Assembly (NCBI GenBank): GCA_034698045.1
Contig: JAQGAU010001023.1
Span: 1 to 21,956 of the forward strand
Direction of reading: 5' to 3'
From: Paramacrobiotus richtersi
Taxonomy: Eukaryota; Tardigrada; Eutardigrada; Parachela; Macrobiotidae
Length of the DNA: 21,956 nucleotides
In this document: one piece after another, positions 8,702 to 21,956 of the stretch
Layout: every line of letters begins with the position of its first letter
Position numbering within the stretch: position 1 is the first letter of the stretch
The notes under the pieces: generated by a model
What the model was told of the DNA's origin: nothing
Seen by the model: only the letters and a program-made list of their open reading frames with translations
Database searches by the model: none
Made by a program: the position numbers and the translations under genes

Positions 8702-11700
8702 TGTTATGATAAAAGTTTTGTCGTGGTTCTAAGATGCAGCTGAAGTGTCGCACATTGACCACCGTTGCATTAAACCCGTAGATAGTTTGTACCGTGACGG
8801 TACAATTAATTTTAACTGATCTCGCATCCATGCACTCGCGTCTTAGCCAGAACGACTGAAGTCAGAATTTATCCAACTGGCTTTTTTATAGAAAAACCAT
8901 CGTAAAAAAATACTAAAAAAACATACATTGGGATACATTGCAGTTAACAGTGTTGAACTTGCTCTGAAGTCTCAAACGTCGTTAAAGAATAATCCAGGAC
9001 TACTTCGAGTTCTTGTACGTGTTGGTTGCTTTGGGCACTCGTACGTGTTGAGTCGTCCGTAGATATTCGTGTTTTGTGTACCTCCAGTCTTTAATTTTTA
9101 AGGACTGCGCCATCCAGAAGTTTTGTCCGAGATGCAAAAGATGATGGATACAGTGAAAATGTCCACTTGTTGACCCACAGCGGACGAACCCATCCGTTCC
9201 GTCGTTAATGTCATTAAGGTTTTCTTTGCCGATGCCGGAGGTTTTCCACGTTCGTTCCAGAGGTGCCTTGGCACTAAATGTACTCCTTTTGGCTGGCCAA
9301 GATCAATCTAGTAGGATTGTTACGTTTACACGAAAAGCATTCGCAAACCGGGGTGAAAATACGTGACTATATCTGCAAAGAGATCGCATGTTTTGAAAGG
9401 TTTTTGATTTTAATGTGCTAATTACTGTACGAAATTTACGGAAACAGGTTTAAATTCACTCTGTTCTTTCATCCGTAGAGCACCCAAACAGTGAAGATTG
9501 CATCGAATCTGACTTAGTTGTTTTCAGGGCTTTGTAGAAAACTCTTGCCGCATGCGTAGATATGCGACAGAACCCGTTCTGTGAAACCAAGGTACGACCG
9601 ATTACGAATTTTTTGGTGAAAGCGTGAAAATCAGACTGGTGGTCCACACGCGCACGAACATTTCTCAAGCACAAAGCGCATTACTTTACACAGAACTTCG
9701 AAACTGGTGGTATTTTTTAAGCTACCTGTTCCTACTCGTGATGAGTTTTGAATTCGTTCTGAAATGTTGTTCCTAACCAAGAGCGCCACGATCCTGGAAA
9801 TCGTTTTGCAAAGGACTGAATGTCTTGAAACCAGAGGCAAAACCAAGATCTACCTGCATTTTGAAAAGTAAAGGTGATCTGCTTGTGCGTTACATTTTAA
9901 ATCGTCGAGAATGCCGCCCGGACGGGGAAAAGCAATGAATCGCTTAGTTATCACCATTATTGCTGTAAAGACGAAAAGAATGACTTACTTGGTTTGAATG
10001 AATGAATTAATCACTCGGTCATTACGGGCAAGGCCTTTACACCCTTTCTTACTCGAAGGCGACCTGGACGCCATTCGTTGGAGAGTTATTCGGAGATGCC
10101 CGAACAGCATCGTGTTATTTTCGAAATTACAATGCATTATCTGCTATAGACAGAATGCGACATTCCGAAACCATCCGATGTAGTCGTGCTTAGGGTGACT
10201 TAGTGAAATAACTTTCCAAGCATGGTAGTACCAGCTTGTAATTCACTTTTTAGCATGTTATTTATGTAAGATTTTATTATGTATTATTATGATTTTAATG
10301 GTATGAATTTTTCACTGGAGCGACAATGTGTTACTATGTATTGTGTTTTGCTTTAGGTTTTGAGCGCACCGTAGCATATGTTCGTCTTAAATCCTCGCCT
10401 AGTCAAAACCAGGCAGGGTCGGCATCACGTTTGAACCGTGTCAGCTAAACTATGCAGGCTGCGACTATGCGCGAAAGAATCATGTTGCCAGCAGATTTGC
10501 CACTGGTGGAATTAGCCAATTGGAAGATATCGCAGATACGTGTGCTTGCCAGTGCAGTCGAACTACTACCTAAATAGGTTGACTGGTTCAATGCACACAG
10601 CTTGTCAGTCCAGAGATATTTGGGTAAAACCTTATATTCTTATTTGAGTAAAACCTAACCAAAATGCCAAATCCCCGTTTGGGTCTTACTGCAACAAATC
10701 TGGAAGCCCCGAAATCAATGCGTTTTCAGGCTGATTACGGTACACTCTCTCAGTTGATTTTGTTCTGCTGACCGGCATAAACTTTTCCCGAGAGTATATC
10801 CTTTTGTGATCGGTGAAGCAGGAATGGTATCCTGCTCTGGATTGAAATACGCTGTCATGCGTTCTGGAAAGCATGACAAGAGCTCCGCATCCTCATATTT
10901 CACACAATTTCTGCGCCACGGTTGCACTGCCGCAATTCCATAATATCGCTCTTGTTCGGCGAGGCCAATCTTAATAATCCAGAATCGGTCAATCGTTTTT
11001 CAGAGTGCGCTATTTGCATGTGGTATGCAATAAAATCAACCTGGGCGCCGTATTTGTTGCTACGAATATACCTGATCCTTCCGCATTTAATCCAGAGGAG
11101 CGACGCGTGACTTCACTTTCGAGAGATTCAGTACGGAGCAGAGCGTAATTCTTATTAGTATTATTATAGCATCGAAATCACAATATTACTATATTATCGA
11201 AAGTTGTTGTGACGTTGTTTCGTGCCGAACTGGTAGCATCATCCGAGGCATACCGTGTGAATGTAGACGGCATTAATCCGTTTTTTAATAGGCAACTTCG
11301 TTTCAAGGTTTGATTTTTTCTGCTGATCGGTTTGAATTTCACCTAGGAAGTACTGGACGAACGTCGAGCACAAGGTTGGAGCGGGATGGTAATCGACGGT
11401 TTTCCTGTCGGGATCCGCGTTTATCCCTGTTAGTAGTTTGGAGGCTTCAAAATGGAACTAAATTGACAAGCCATATCGTCGTCAGCATATTCAAACATCG
11501 CAGTATGCAAATAGTAACATGCCATGAGCCGGCCTGTTGTTCTCCGTGGCGCTGAAACTTTGGAGGGAGTTTTTTCGAGTCGCTTCATTTCTTCCGCCGA
11601 TCACATGTTCCGTTCTTAAAAGGTACTATATTGGCTAACAAGTACAAGGGGCTTATTTATTAGGTTGGTCACAAGACAATCGATGTTCGCCGTTAGGTAA

Positions 11701-12480
11701 TGTCGACCCAGATTTACGATAGCTAAAACCGAAAAACTGATTTGCGCCTTGAATCACTGTGTTTTCATGGCCCTACGCCTCACCAGACGGATAGCAGATC
11801 CAGGGACGGCCAGCACAAGTCATAAGCGGAAGAAATTCTGCTGGGAAATCTGGATTTAAAATCAAAATTGGAAATAGCCTTTCCCGCCAGACATTTATTG
11901 TTCTTCAATAGAGCCGAAGCTAGAAAAACTAGCGTGCGCTCTCTGCGGACTTTACGAAGGGGCAAAAGTTGCTGTGTGGGCCCACTTGTGTTTTCTTGCA
12001 TCCGCTGTCAGTGCTGCAGCAATCGCGAATGAATCGGTATCGAAGGGAGAAGCTGCCATCCGGGTCAGTACATTGTATATAGTATTTTATTAAGATACAA
12101 TGGGGCCGTTTCCGTTTCCACATGTGAAAGCCAAAATCCGGATTTATTACAGCGATTTCATAAATATGTTGAGATAGTCATAGTCGAGTGCAAAAAGACA
12201 ATTGCGAATTTTACATAGCGATTTTTGTTGTTGATGTGTGTTTTAGTTCGGATTGAACTTATCAGGATAACATATTTCAGCGAGAGTAGTTCTTCAAGGT
12301 TATTGCAGGCAGTGATATCAGTTGTTTTTCTAAAGTCACAGAAATTGCACAGATGATTATCAAGCTTTGCAAAACTTTCGATTATCCACACGGTACCGCC
12401 AACCTCACAATTTTGAAAACCATAAAAAGCAAATGTCTTCTTAAGATACGATTTATGTGGCCCCTTGTAAACGCATCTTT
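8702..12480. other. Long unassigned stretch
   Basis: No gene was recognised in about 3.8 kb. Minor features: the near-palindrome GTACCGT-G-ACGGTAC at about 8789; a relative of the foldback arm at about 9327; short protein-like open frames, such as a 42-codon plus-strand frame starting near 10452 and partly overlapping minus-strand frames across about 10690-11110. None shows a known domain or a convincing exon chain, and none matches CDC5L, PSMB2 or Rac. It may hold older decayed sequence or exons of an unrecognised gene. Confidence 0.4.
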
Positions 12481-13150
12481 CTGTTGCCCACAGGAACTTT
12501 CTTGTTGAGCGATAACGCGCTGACTCACAAGTGTGACTGGCGCAAACTCACGCGATTACGAAATCAAGCAGCGCGTACGTGCAATGCGATACACTTTTAA
12601 GCGGAAAAACTTATCGCGAGAAAATTTGTATACATTGATCAAATTCATCTTCACTTTGATGTATGGTATTATTTTCTTAGCACTGCATGTTTTACCCATT
12701 CGAGCATAAATCTTGCGAACAGTAAAGTGTGTCGTTGTTGGCAATGGGTCAGTAAGTTATAAAACTGCTGCGGTATTCTACCTAAAAGCTGACTCTTGAA
12801 AGCTCATGTTGGAAAGATCACTTTTTCATAATCTCTTCCAGGTGTATAAAACTTGTCTCCAGCTAGATTGTGCGAATAAGTTAGTTCCTCGTCAATGCCT
12901 TCCCACTTTTTTCGAGAACTTTCAGGCCAATGTGACAGTGGATGACAAACCGATCGTTCTGAATGCTCATGAGATGCGTTGCGCACGATGTATGTTGGGA
13001 CCATCTGCCGAATAGTGCGTATCGTTACCCAGGTTTTGGAGATACGGCGGGCCAAGAAGACTATGACCGTTTGCGGCCATTGTCTTATTGGGCGCACACG
13101 TGGTTCTGACATGCTTTTCCATATAAGTAAATGGTGAGTCAACTTCGAAT

Positions 13151-13650
13151 GACTGAAATGGTAAATCCTCTTTCTGATATGTTTAATTATTTTGAAATTA
13201 CTAGATATGGAGCTTGAGCACTGATAGAAACACTCTGCTCATTTCTACTTTCATTTCGCTCATTTTTATGTCGTACTGCAGCTGAATATTCGACGTGAGT
13301 TTGAATTTTCAGTAGTCTTTTACATTGTTAGAATTAGTTGTCAAAAGTAAATCATTTACTGAAAAAAATGCGGATATTTCGCCAGACGTTCCGTTTCAAA
13401 AGACTGAAATGGCTAATCCTCTTTTCGTTATGTTGAATTGTTTTAAATTACTGCATACAACGCGTTTGCACTGATAGATACATTTTGCTTATTTCTGCTT
13501 TCGCTTCGCTTATTTATTATTCATATAGCAGCTGAACATTCGCTGTAACTTTAAATTTCGAATCATCTTACAGGTTGTTAGAACTGGCGGTCAAACGTAA
13601 TCATTTGCTCGCTAAAATGCGGATATTTTGGCCGGAACGCTTGCAATATT
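13151..13650. repeat. Two tandem copies of a ~250-bp unit
   Basis: Copy 1 (13151-13401) and copy 2 (13402-13650) are collinear over their length. Shared words include GACTGAAATGG, AATCCTCTTT, GCACTGATAGA, GCAGCTGAA and AAATGCGGATATTT. They have diverged by many substitutions, so the duplication is not recent. It lies in intron 3 of Rac copy B. Confidence 0.85.
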
Positions 13651-13705
13651 GGAGGCACGATGACAACTTTATACTAATCTGTGTATCACGTGTGCGAACT
13701 GTTTT

Positions 13706-14381
13706 ATTACTGACACACAAACCTCCTGAAATGCGGTTCTAAAATTCTCTGAAACATCTGATTCGTCAAGCCACTTTCATAACCCTGCCCACGCTCTTTA
13801 AATAAAAGGAACAAGTTTGTTCTTTTTATTTTCAGAACTACGCCTACACTCAGTGGCAGGCAGTCGGCTAGCTTCCACCAGCCCACTGTACTACAATTTT
13901 ACACTTTCTTGCAAGTTCGTGAAAGTACTTGTTCTCTTGGTTAATTTCCTACTCAATTTTGCCCTTCACTTCAAAGCGTTTGGCTTTTTTTTGATAATCT
14001 CAAAATACAGTTTGCAAAGTGAACTACGAAATCTATACAAGGAACTATGAAAAACTAACTTCGTCTTTAGCTCGAATACTTTATTTCCTTAAACAACCGC
14101 TCAAGGAGTTCAGTTTTTTAACCTCTTCCGAGAGGGAAGCTTTTTTCCGGATTTAGGATTTATGACTCAGATTGCGTTAGTGTTTCAGATTCAGTAGTTA
14201 AAATTGCAGAATTCCAAATCCAAAGTGGGTTGCGGAATTTTCAGAACACGTTTTAGAGGAACTTTCAAAATTAAAATTTTCTGAAATTTCAATAACGTCC
14301 TGATTGGCACATGGAGAAATTTAAGAGCTCGGGCACTGACAATTTCACAACCGAATTTCAGGAGGTTTGTGTGTCAGTAAT
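13706..14381. mobile_element. 676-bp non-autonomous DNA transposon with 41-bp inverted repeats
   Basis: Left end 13706-13746 starts ATTACTGACACACAAACC and continues TCCTGAAATGCGGTT. The right end 14341-14381, reverse complemented, matches it at about 38 of 41 positions. The interior has no recognisable transposase; the 77-codon open frame inside looks like chance. No clear target duplication could be set, so the exact ends and the superfamily are uncertain. It sits in an intron of Rac copy B, ending 37 bp before the exon at 14419. Confidence 0.8.
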
Positions 14382-14566
14382 CTACTATATGTGAAGTGAA
14401 TAGTTCAGTATTGTTCAGCTTATTGTGGCGTTAACCCCGCATCGTTGGACAGTGTCCGAGATAAATGGTTTCTGGAAGTTAGTCATTCCTGCCGTAATGT
14501 GGCTGTGCTGTTGGTGAGTGGGTTGTTATTGTTCTGGTAAATCTGGCTCAAGCAGACTATAAAAAG

Positions 14567-14819
14567 CAACGGTTCTCTCTATGGTTTCGGGTTCTCTGTA
14601 ATATAGCATCGGAACTACCACATCGGTTCCAAATCGGAACCGGCTGCGAAAAAGTACCACTCGTGTTACTTCATGCGGTACCGGTTTTAGAGTCGACAAC
14701 CGGTGCTGACGGTCTCATTATTTTAGGATCCAGCGGTTCCATGATTTTGAGAACCTGGAACCATAGAGAACGGAACCGATGGTTCCGGTTCTGGAACCGA
14801 CATCGGTTCGGTTCTTGCC
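14567..14819. repeat. GAACCG-rich element, second copy
   Basis: About 250 bp dense in GGTTC/GAACC words, related to the element at 3084-3324. Shared phrases include GGTTCCATGATTT, AACCATAGAGAA (reverse of TTCTCTATGGTT) and GGTTCCGGTTCT. Ends resemble the first copy (GCAACGGTTC on the left, GGTTCTTGCCA on the right). No obvious flanking direct repeat was found. It lies in intron 4 of Rac copy B, so it is younger than the gene structure. Confidence 0.7.
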
Positions 14820-15280
14820 AGATCTGGATTGAGCTTGCTGTTCATCGCTTCGGAATTGCAGTTATGCTTTTTTTGCAGGTTAGCACGAGAATAAGGCTAC
14901 GCAACGATAGAGACACGCTAAAGAAATTGCGTGACAATAATCTGGATCCAGTAATATATCCACAAGGTTTGTAATCGGATACATTCATATTATTAAGTTT
15001 AGACTTAGTTTTTTGCCACATATTCTCATTTTTTTAGGTTTGGCAACGGCCAGAGAAACTGAAGCCGTGACATATTTAGAATGCAGCTCGTTCATGCAAA
15101 AACGTTTGAAGATGGTATTTGACGACGCTATTCGAGCTGTGCTTTACAGCCGCCAAAGAAAAACAAGAAACGGTGCGCCATCCTGTAAGCGGGAAACCTT
15201 TGATCAGTTCGAGGTTGTCGATAAAGGTATTCCCGCGCGCAATTGCGATTTAGGAGTTTTGTTGGCTTTTTAACCCTGTC

Positions 15281-15430
15281 ACAATCTTGAATGCGGGTTT
15301 TAATTTTATTTTCCTGTGTTTTAGGTCTGTTCAAGTGTTTTTATTTTTGTTGCCCATACAATCTTGAATGTGGATTTTCGTTTTATTTTGATGTGTTTAT
15401 GCTCTGTTCATATGCAGCAAGTTTTTGGGA
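15281..15430. repeat. Two diverged tandem copies of a ~77-bp unit
   Basis: ACAATCTTGAATG at 15281 recurs at 15358, followed in both by a G/T-rich run, TTTTATTTT, and a GTCTGTTCA/CTCTGTTCA word. The spacing of 77 bp indicates a small, diverged tandem duplication downstream of the Rac remnant. The surrounding 15431-15811 holds no recognised gene. Confidence 0.65.
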
Positions 15431-15811
15431 CTGTTGCAACTTTTTTTATTTCTCCAAAATATACAACAGGAAATGCAGATTTTTTTTCTTGTTATGTGTT
15501 GTTGCTCAGTAATTTTGTAGCCAGTAATAAACTTAAATGTGAAATCAAACATTAAAGTCCTACCGGAATGGGATGGGAACATTCAGGGTGATTCTGGGAT
15601 GTGAAATTAGAACGATACTGCATCGTAGAAAGGATAAGCCATTCAAAAACAAAATGGACCAGAGAGTTTTTACGAAACTGCCATTATCAATCATGCGATG
15701 AAAACCAGAATTTTGATATAGGATGCGTTAATATGGACAAGACTCACAATCACTGTTACTTTACTTACTGCTGCGCAGTTTGAAGTACATCTTAATGCAG
15801 AAAAATATTTT

Positions 15812-16176
15812 CAAGTAAACCCCTGGACATGTCATAGTGGCAAAAGTAAGCGACCTGTATCATTAACAATTAACATTTACTAAATCATGGCATCTGGGCG
15901 AATTTTTTTTAACACCAGTACCAGCGGTGACGAGTTATGAACCTTTAAAGTAGTTGATGCGTAAGTTGGCTTAACATAGCGGGCTACAAGGATCGGATCA
16001 AGGTCGTAATCTCGCTGATCCATTCCCCATAGGCCACTATGTTAATCCAACTCACATACTAAAAACTTTGAAGATTCATAACTCGTTACCGTTTGTGCTG
16101 GTGTTAAAATGAAAAATTCCGCCAGTTGCTGTGATTTAACAGAAGTAAATGATAGACACGTGCCGGGGTTTACTTG
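15812..16176. mobile_element. 365-bp foldback MITE, arms spanning nearly the whole element
   Basis: Outer ends are CAAGTAAACCCC (15812) and GGGGTTTACTTG (ending 16176). The arms remain complementary inward for about 170 bp: AACACCAG...CGAGTTATGAA on the left matches the reverse of TTCATAACTCG...CTGGTGTT on the right, and TTAACATAG...GGATC pairs with its mirror. The loop is short and near 16000-16015. There is no coding capacity. The target duplication is not evident, so the superfamily is unknown. Confidence 0.85.
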
Positions 16177-16803
16177 TTAGTAGCATATCTTGATGCGGCA
16201 ATTATTGTTCGCGTGCGCGGAATTACGTGAATATCATAACAACAGCAACCACAGTTCGGCATATTTAATATGGGCATAAAAATACCAACATGCAGCACAA
16301 AACAGGTAAGCTCACCGAAGGGGAGCGAACCTGAGATAAACCTCCACACAGAAAAATCCTGTGCAAGGGAGGGACGGTGGGTAAACCAACAACTGTAGGT
16401 AATAACACAGTTAGAGATAATAATCCTTGACTATGGTAATAATCAACAAAACATCAATTTGCTACTATACCAGTAAGTAGATATACTACCTGATTTTTGG
16501 CAGCTGGAGATCTAAATGCAAATGCGTACTGAAATGCCGGCGGCAGTGGCTTTTATATATACCGCTAATATCGGGCGCCTGCAATTTCTCATGCTTGACC
16601 ACTGGCTAAGGGGCTGGAGGCGTAACCACTGCTGCCTATAATTGCTATAGCGCTGCCAATAATACGCAGGTTACTCAGTAACCTTTGCCCGTAAATCGTA
16701 AAGAAAAACCTAAAGCATTTCATTTATTTGTTCAAGTATCAGCGCGAGCAGATAAACATTCTTAACGAACAAATAGCTCAATTAGTGCGAAATATTGTTT
16801 CAG
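16177..16803. other. Unassigned stretch with several hairpins
   Basis: No gene was recognised. Local structure: CACAG-loop-CTGTG nested inside CCTCC/GGAGG near 16342-16373; GGCGGCAGTGG (16539-16549) pairing with CCACTGCTGCC (16626-16636); and the hairpin GGTTAC-TCA-GTAACC near 16669-16683. Upstream homology to PSMB2 intron 3 is not apparent, so the duplication breakpoint lies close to 16790. Confidence 0.4.
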
Positions 16804-16896
16804 CTTTACAAGCGATTCATCCTGATAATTCCCAAAGCGCACAAGATTGATAAAGATGCAGTGAACGTTGTGGGTGATCTGCATCCAACCGTCTAG
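16804..16896 (+). pseudogene. Copy of the last PSMB2 exon
   Basis: It follows a preserved acceptor (TTGTTTCAG) and encodes LYKRFILIIPK, then AHKIDKDAVNVVGDLHPTV, then TAG. Compared with the live exon at 1135-1239 it has lost 6 bp (the codons for FK, in frame) and ends two codons early. It is otherwise open. No upstream PSMB2 exons are present nearby, so it cannot encode a proteasome subunit alone. It is convergent with intact CDC5L at 359 bp, as the live exon is with the dead CDC5L copy. Confidence 0.9.
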
Positions 16897-17254
16897 GCTT
16901 AATTTTCTGTTACAACGCTAGTTTTGTGACTTTTGTCTCATTTCGCAACAGATATACTTTTTGTAGAGTGCAAACGTTAATGGTAAGGTGTTATGACATT
17001 ATGGCTGATTTTCGTAGTGTTATTGATATTTCTGAGGTATGCATACTGCAGCCAACATTGGCGAAGTCTCGTTCTCTTATACAATGGTCATAAAAACAAA
17101 CGGACATTCATTCTGAACACTCAGGAAAAGCAGTACCTCAAGGTAATGACAATAACGATGAAAATAGTATACAATTATTCATTCAACTTTCAAATATAAC
17201 ATACAACAGAACGGATTAACATTGGTTACTGAATATCCAAGGAGCGTATTTCTT
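16897..17254. other. Shared 3' flank between PSMB2 copy and CDC5L
   Basis: Collinear with 1240-1403 plus 1577-1774, without the 173-bp MITE. It contains the 3' untranslated region of CDC5L (minus strand). GATGAAAATAGTATACA and GTATTTCTTTTAAGT are shared by both copies. Confidence 0.65.
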
Positions 17255-21539
<4,285 letters not shown>

Positions 21540-21956
21540 CTACTCATCTTCGGAATCAGAAAACTGGAGAGCATTCTTTTTCGGCTTAACTCTGTTCGTG
21601 ACAACGTTTTCCAGTTCTTCGGTATCAACAGCCGGTATATCGATTTTTAGCTTTCCAAAGTAATCATCGTCCTCATCTGAGGATTCCGGGCGGGAAAATC
21701 TAGCTCGTTTCCGCTTCGAAGTCGTCTTTTCTTCCGTATCCCTTTTCGTTTGAATAAGTTCGTCCGTCGCCACCGTTTCCTGTCCAAGAGGCTCTGATTC
21801 ATCTTCGGATAATTCCGGGCGTAAAAATCTAGCTCGTTTCGAGAAGGAAAACTTCGCCATTTCCTGATCAGAATGGCTTTTCACTGGTGAGTTGATTTCG
21901 TCCGTGGTGAGATTCTGTTCTACTGTTTCATCCTCCGATGACTCCGGACGGGAGAA
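21540..21956 (-). CDS. C-terminal exon of an acidic repeat protein, partial
   Basis: An open minus-strand frame of 138 codons enters from the right edge and ends at TAG (21542-21540). I do not recognise the family. The peptide is highly charged and probably disordered, and it carries three spaced copies of a basic-acidic motif: FSRPESSEDE at the window edge, RARFLRPELSEDE about 44 residues on, and RARFSRPESSDEDDD after a further 45 or so. It ends KPKKNALQFSDSEDE. Ser within S[SD]EDE contexts are typical casein kinase 2 sites, and KRKRAR could be a nuclear localisation signal, suggesting a nuclear protein; that is inference. It lies head-to-tail with CDC5L, 605 bp apart. The upstream part lies outside the window. 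Confidence 0.75.
   Translation of the reverse strand, partial: FSRPESSEDETVEQNLTTDEINSPVKSHSDQEMAKFSFSKRARFLRPELSEDESEPLGQETVATDELIQTKRDTEEKTTSKRKRARFSRPESSDEDDDYFGKLKIDIPAVDTEELENVVTNRVKPKKNALQFSDSEDE

Larger units (their letters stand above)
12717..15273 (+). pseudogene. Rac-like small GTPase pseudogene, copy B (multi-exon)
   Basis: Rac is a Rho-family GTPase of about 192 aa that controls actin. Exon remnants appear in order. At about 12717-12751 is CVVVG with GNGS, donor GTAAG. At 12842 to about 12964 are VYKTC, then ANVTVDDKPIVL (Rac VGKTC...ANVMVDGKPINL). At 13033 to about 13133 is GDTAGQEDYDRLRPLSY, the switch II region. At 14419-14513 are NPASLDSVRDKWFLEVSHSC and VAVLL. At 14879-14966 is RLRNDRDTLKKL...VIYPQG. 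At 15038 to about 15273 are [14 protein letters not shown] and [12 protein letters not shown]. It is dead: the initiator ATG is lost, the P-loop Gly before KT is Tyr, the G4 motif TKLD reads TRIR, exon 3 is frame-broken, and no C-terminal CAAX box is seen. Introns persist and hold a tandem duplication, a transposon and a GAACCG-rich repeat. The last three exons remain open and well spliced in appearance. Confidence 0.92.

Noticed and set aside
13817-14050. 77-codon open frame inside the 676-bp element as a transposase
   Set aside because: Hydrophobic, low-complexity peptide with no catalytic motif; too short.
12717-15273. Rac copy B as a working GTPase gene
   Set aside because: The initiator, the P-loop glycine, the TKLD motif and the CAAX box are all lost, and exon 3 is frame-broken.
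16290-16500. Spliced-leader or U-snRNA gene, from AGGTAAGC near 16307 and GATTTTTGGC near 16491
   Set aside because: The donor-like site and Sm-like site are about 180 nt apart, too far for a typical SL RNA, and no snRNA core sequence is present.

Overview
The window reads as metazoan nuclear DNA. Genes are split by short GT-AG introns (58 to about 350 bp), intergenic spaces are small, and the recognisable proteins are ordinary eukaryotic housekeeping ones: proteasome subunit beta type-2, the spliceosomal Myb protein CDC5L and a Rac-type small GTPase. An IQ-motif protein resembling cilia/sperm-associated SPATA17 argues for an animal. I could not place it in a phylum. No prokaryotic operon, CRISPR array, rRNA, convincing tRNA, LTR element or virus-like element was seen.

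Layout. At 1-188 (-) lies the first coding exon of an IQ-motif gene. At 342-1239 (+) are the last three exons of a PSMB2-like proteasome gene; its first exon is not visible. At 1240-2165 is the 3' tail of a dead CDC5L copy carrying a 173-bp MITE. At 2166-6246 is mostly unassigned DNA with a GAACCG-rich repeat, a G-run, small tandem repeats and a few unassigned open frames. At 6247-6775 is a non-autonomous hAT-like element with 8-bp target duplications. At 7007-7300 is a dead Rac gene fragment (copy A). At 7430-8310 (-) are decayed copies of CDC5L exons 5, 4 and 3. At 8311-12480 no gene was recognised. At 12717-15273 is a second, longer dead Rac copy (B) with all parts of the GTPase recognisable, its introns loaded with a 251-bp tandem duplication, a 676-bp inverted-repeat transposon and a second GAACCG-rich repeat. 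At 15812-16176 is a 365-bp foldback element. At 16804-16896 is a decayed copy of the last PSMB2 exon. At 17255-20934 (-) is the complete, intact eight-exon CDC5L gene (778 aa predicted). At 21540-21956 (-) is the C-terminal end of an acidic repeat-bearing protein of unknown identity.

How the parts relate. PSMB2 and CDC5L lie tail to tail, and their shared 3' junction exists twice: at 1135-2165 PSMB2 is alive and CDC5L is dead; at 16804-17645 PSMB2 is dead and CDC5L is alive. This looks like an old local duplication of a convergent gene pair followed by reciprocal decay, with Rac fragments and several non-autonomous DNA transposons filling the roughly 15 kb between the survivors. The duplicated copies keep introns, so they arose by DNA-level duplication and not by retroposition. 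Paired copies also provide approximate 'empty sites' that date the transposon insertions relative to the duplications.
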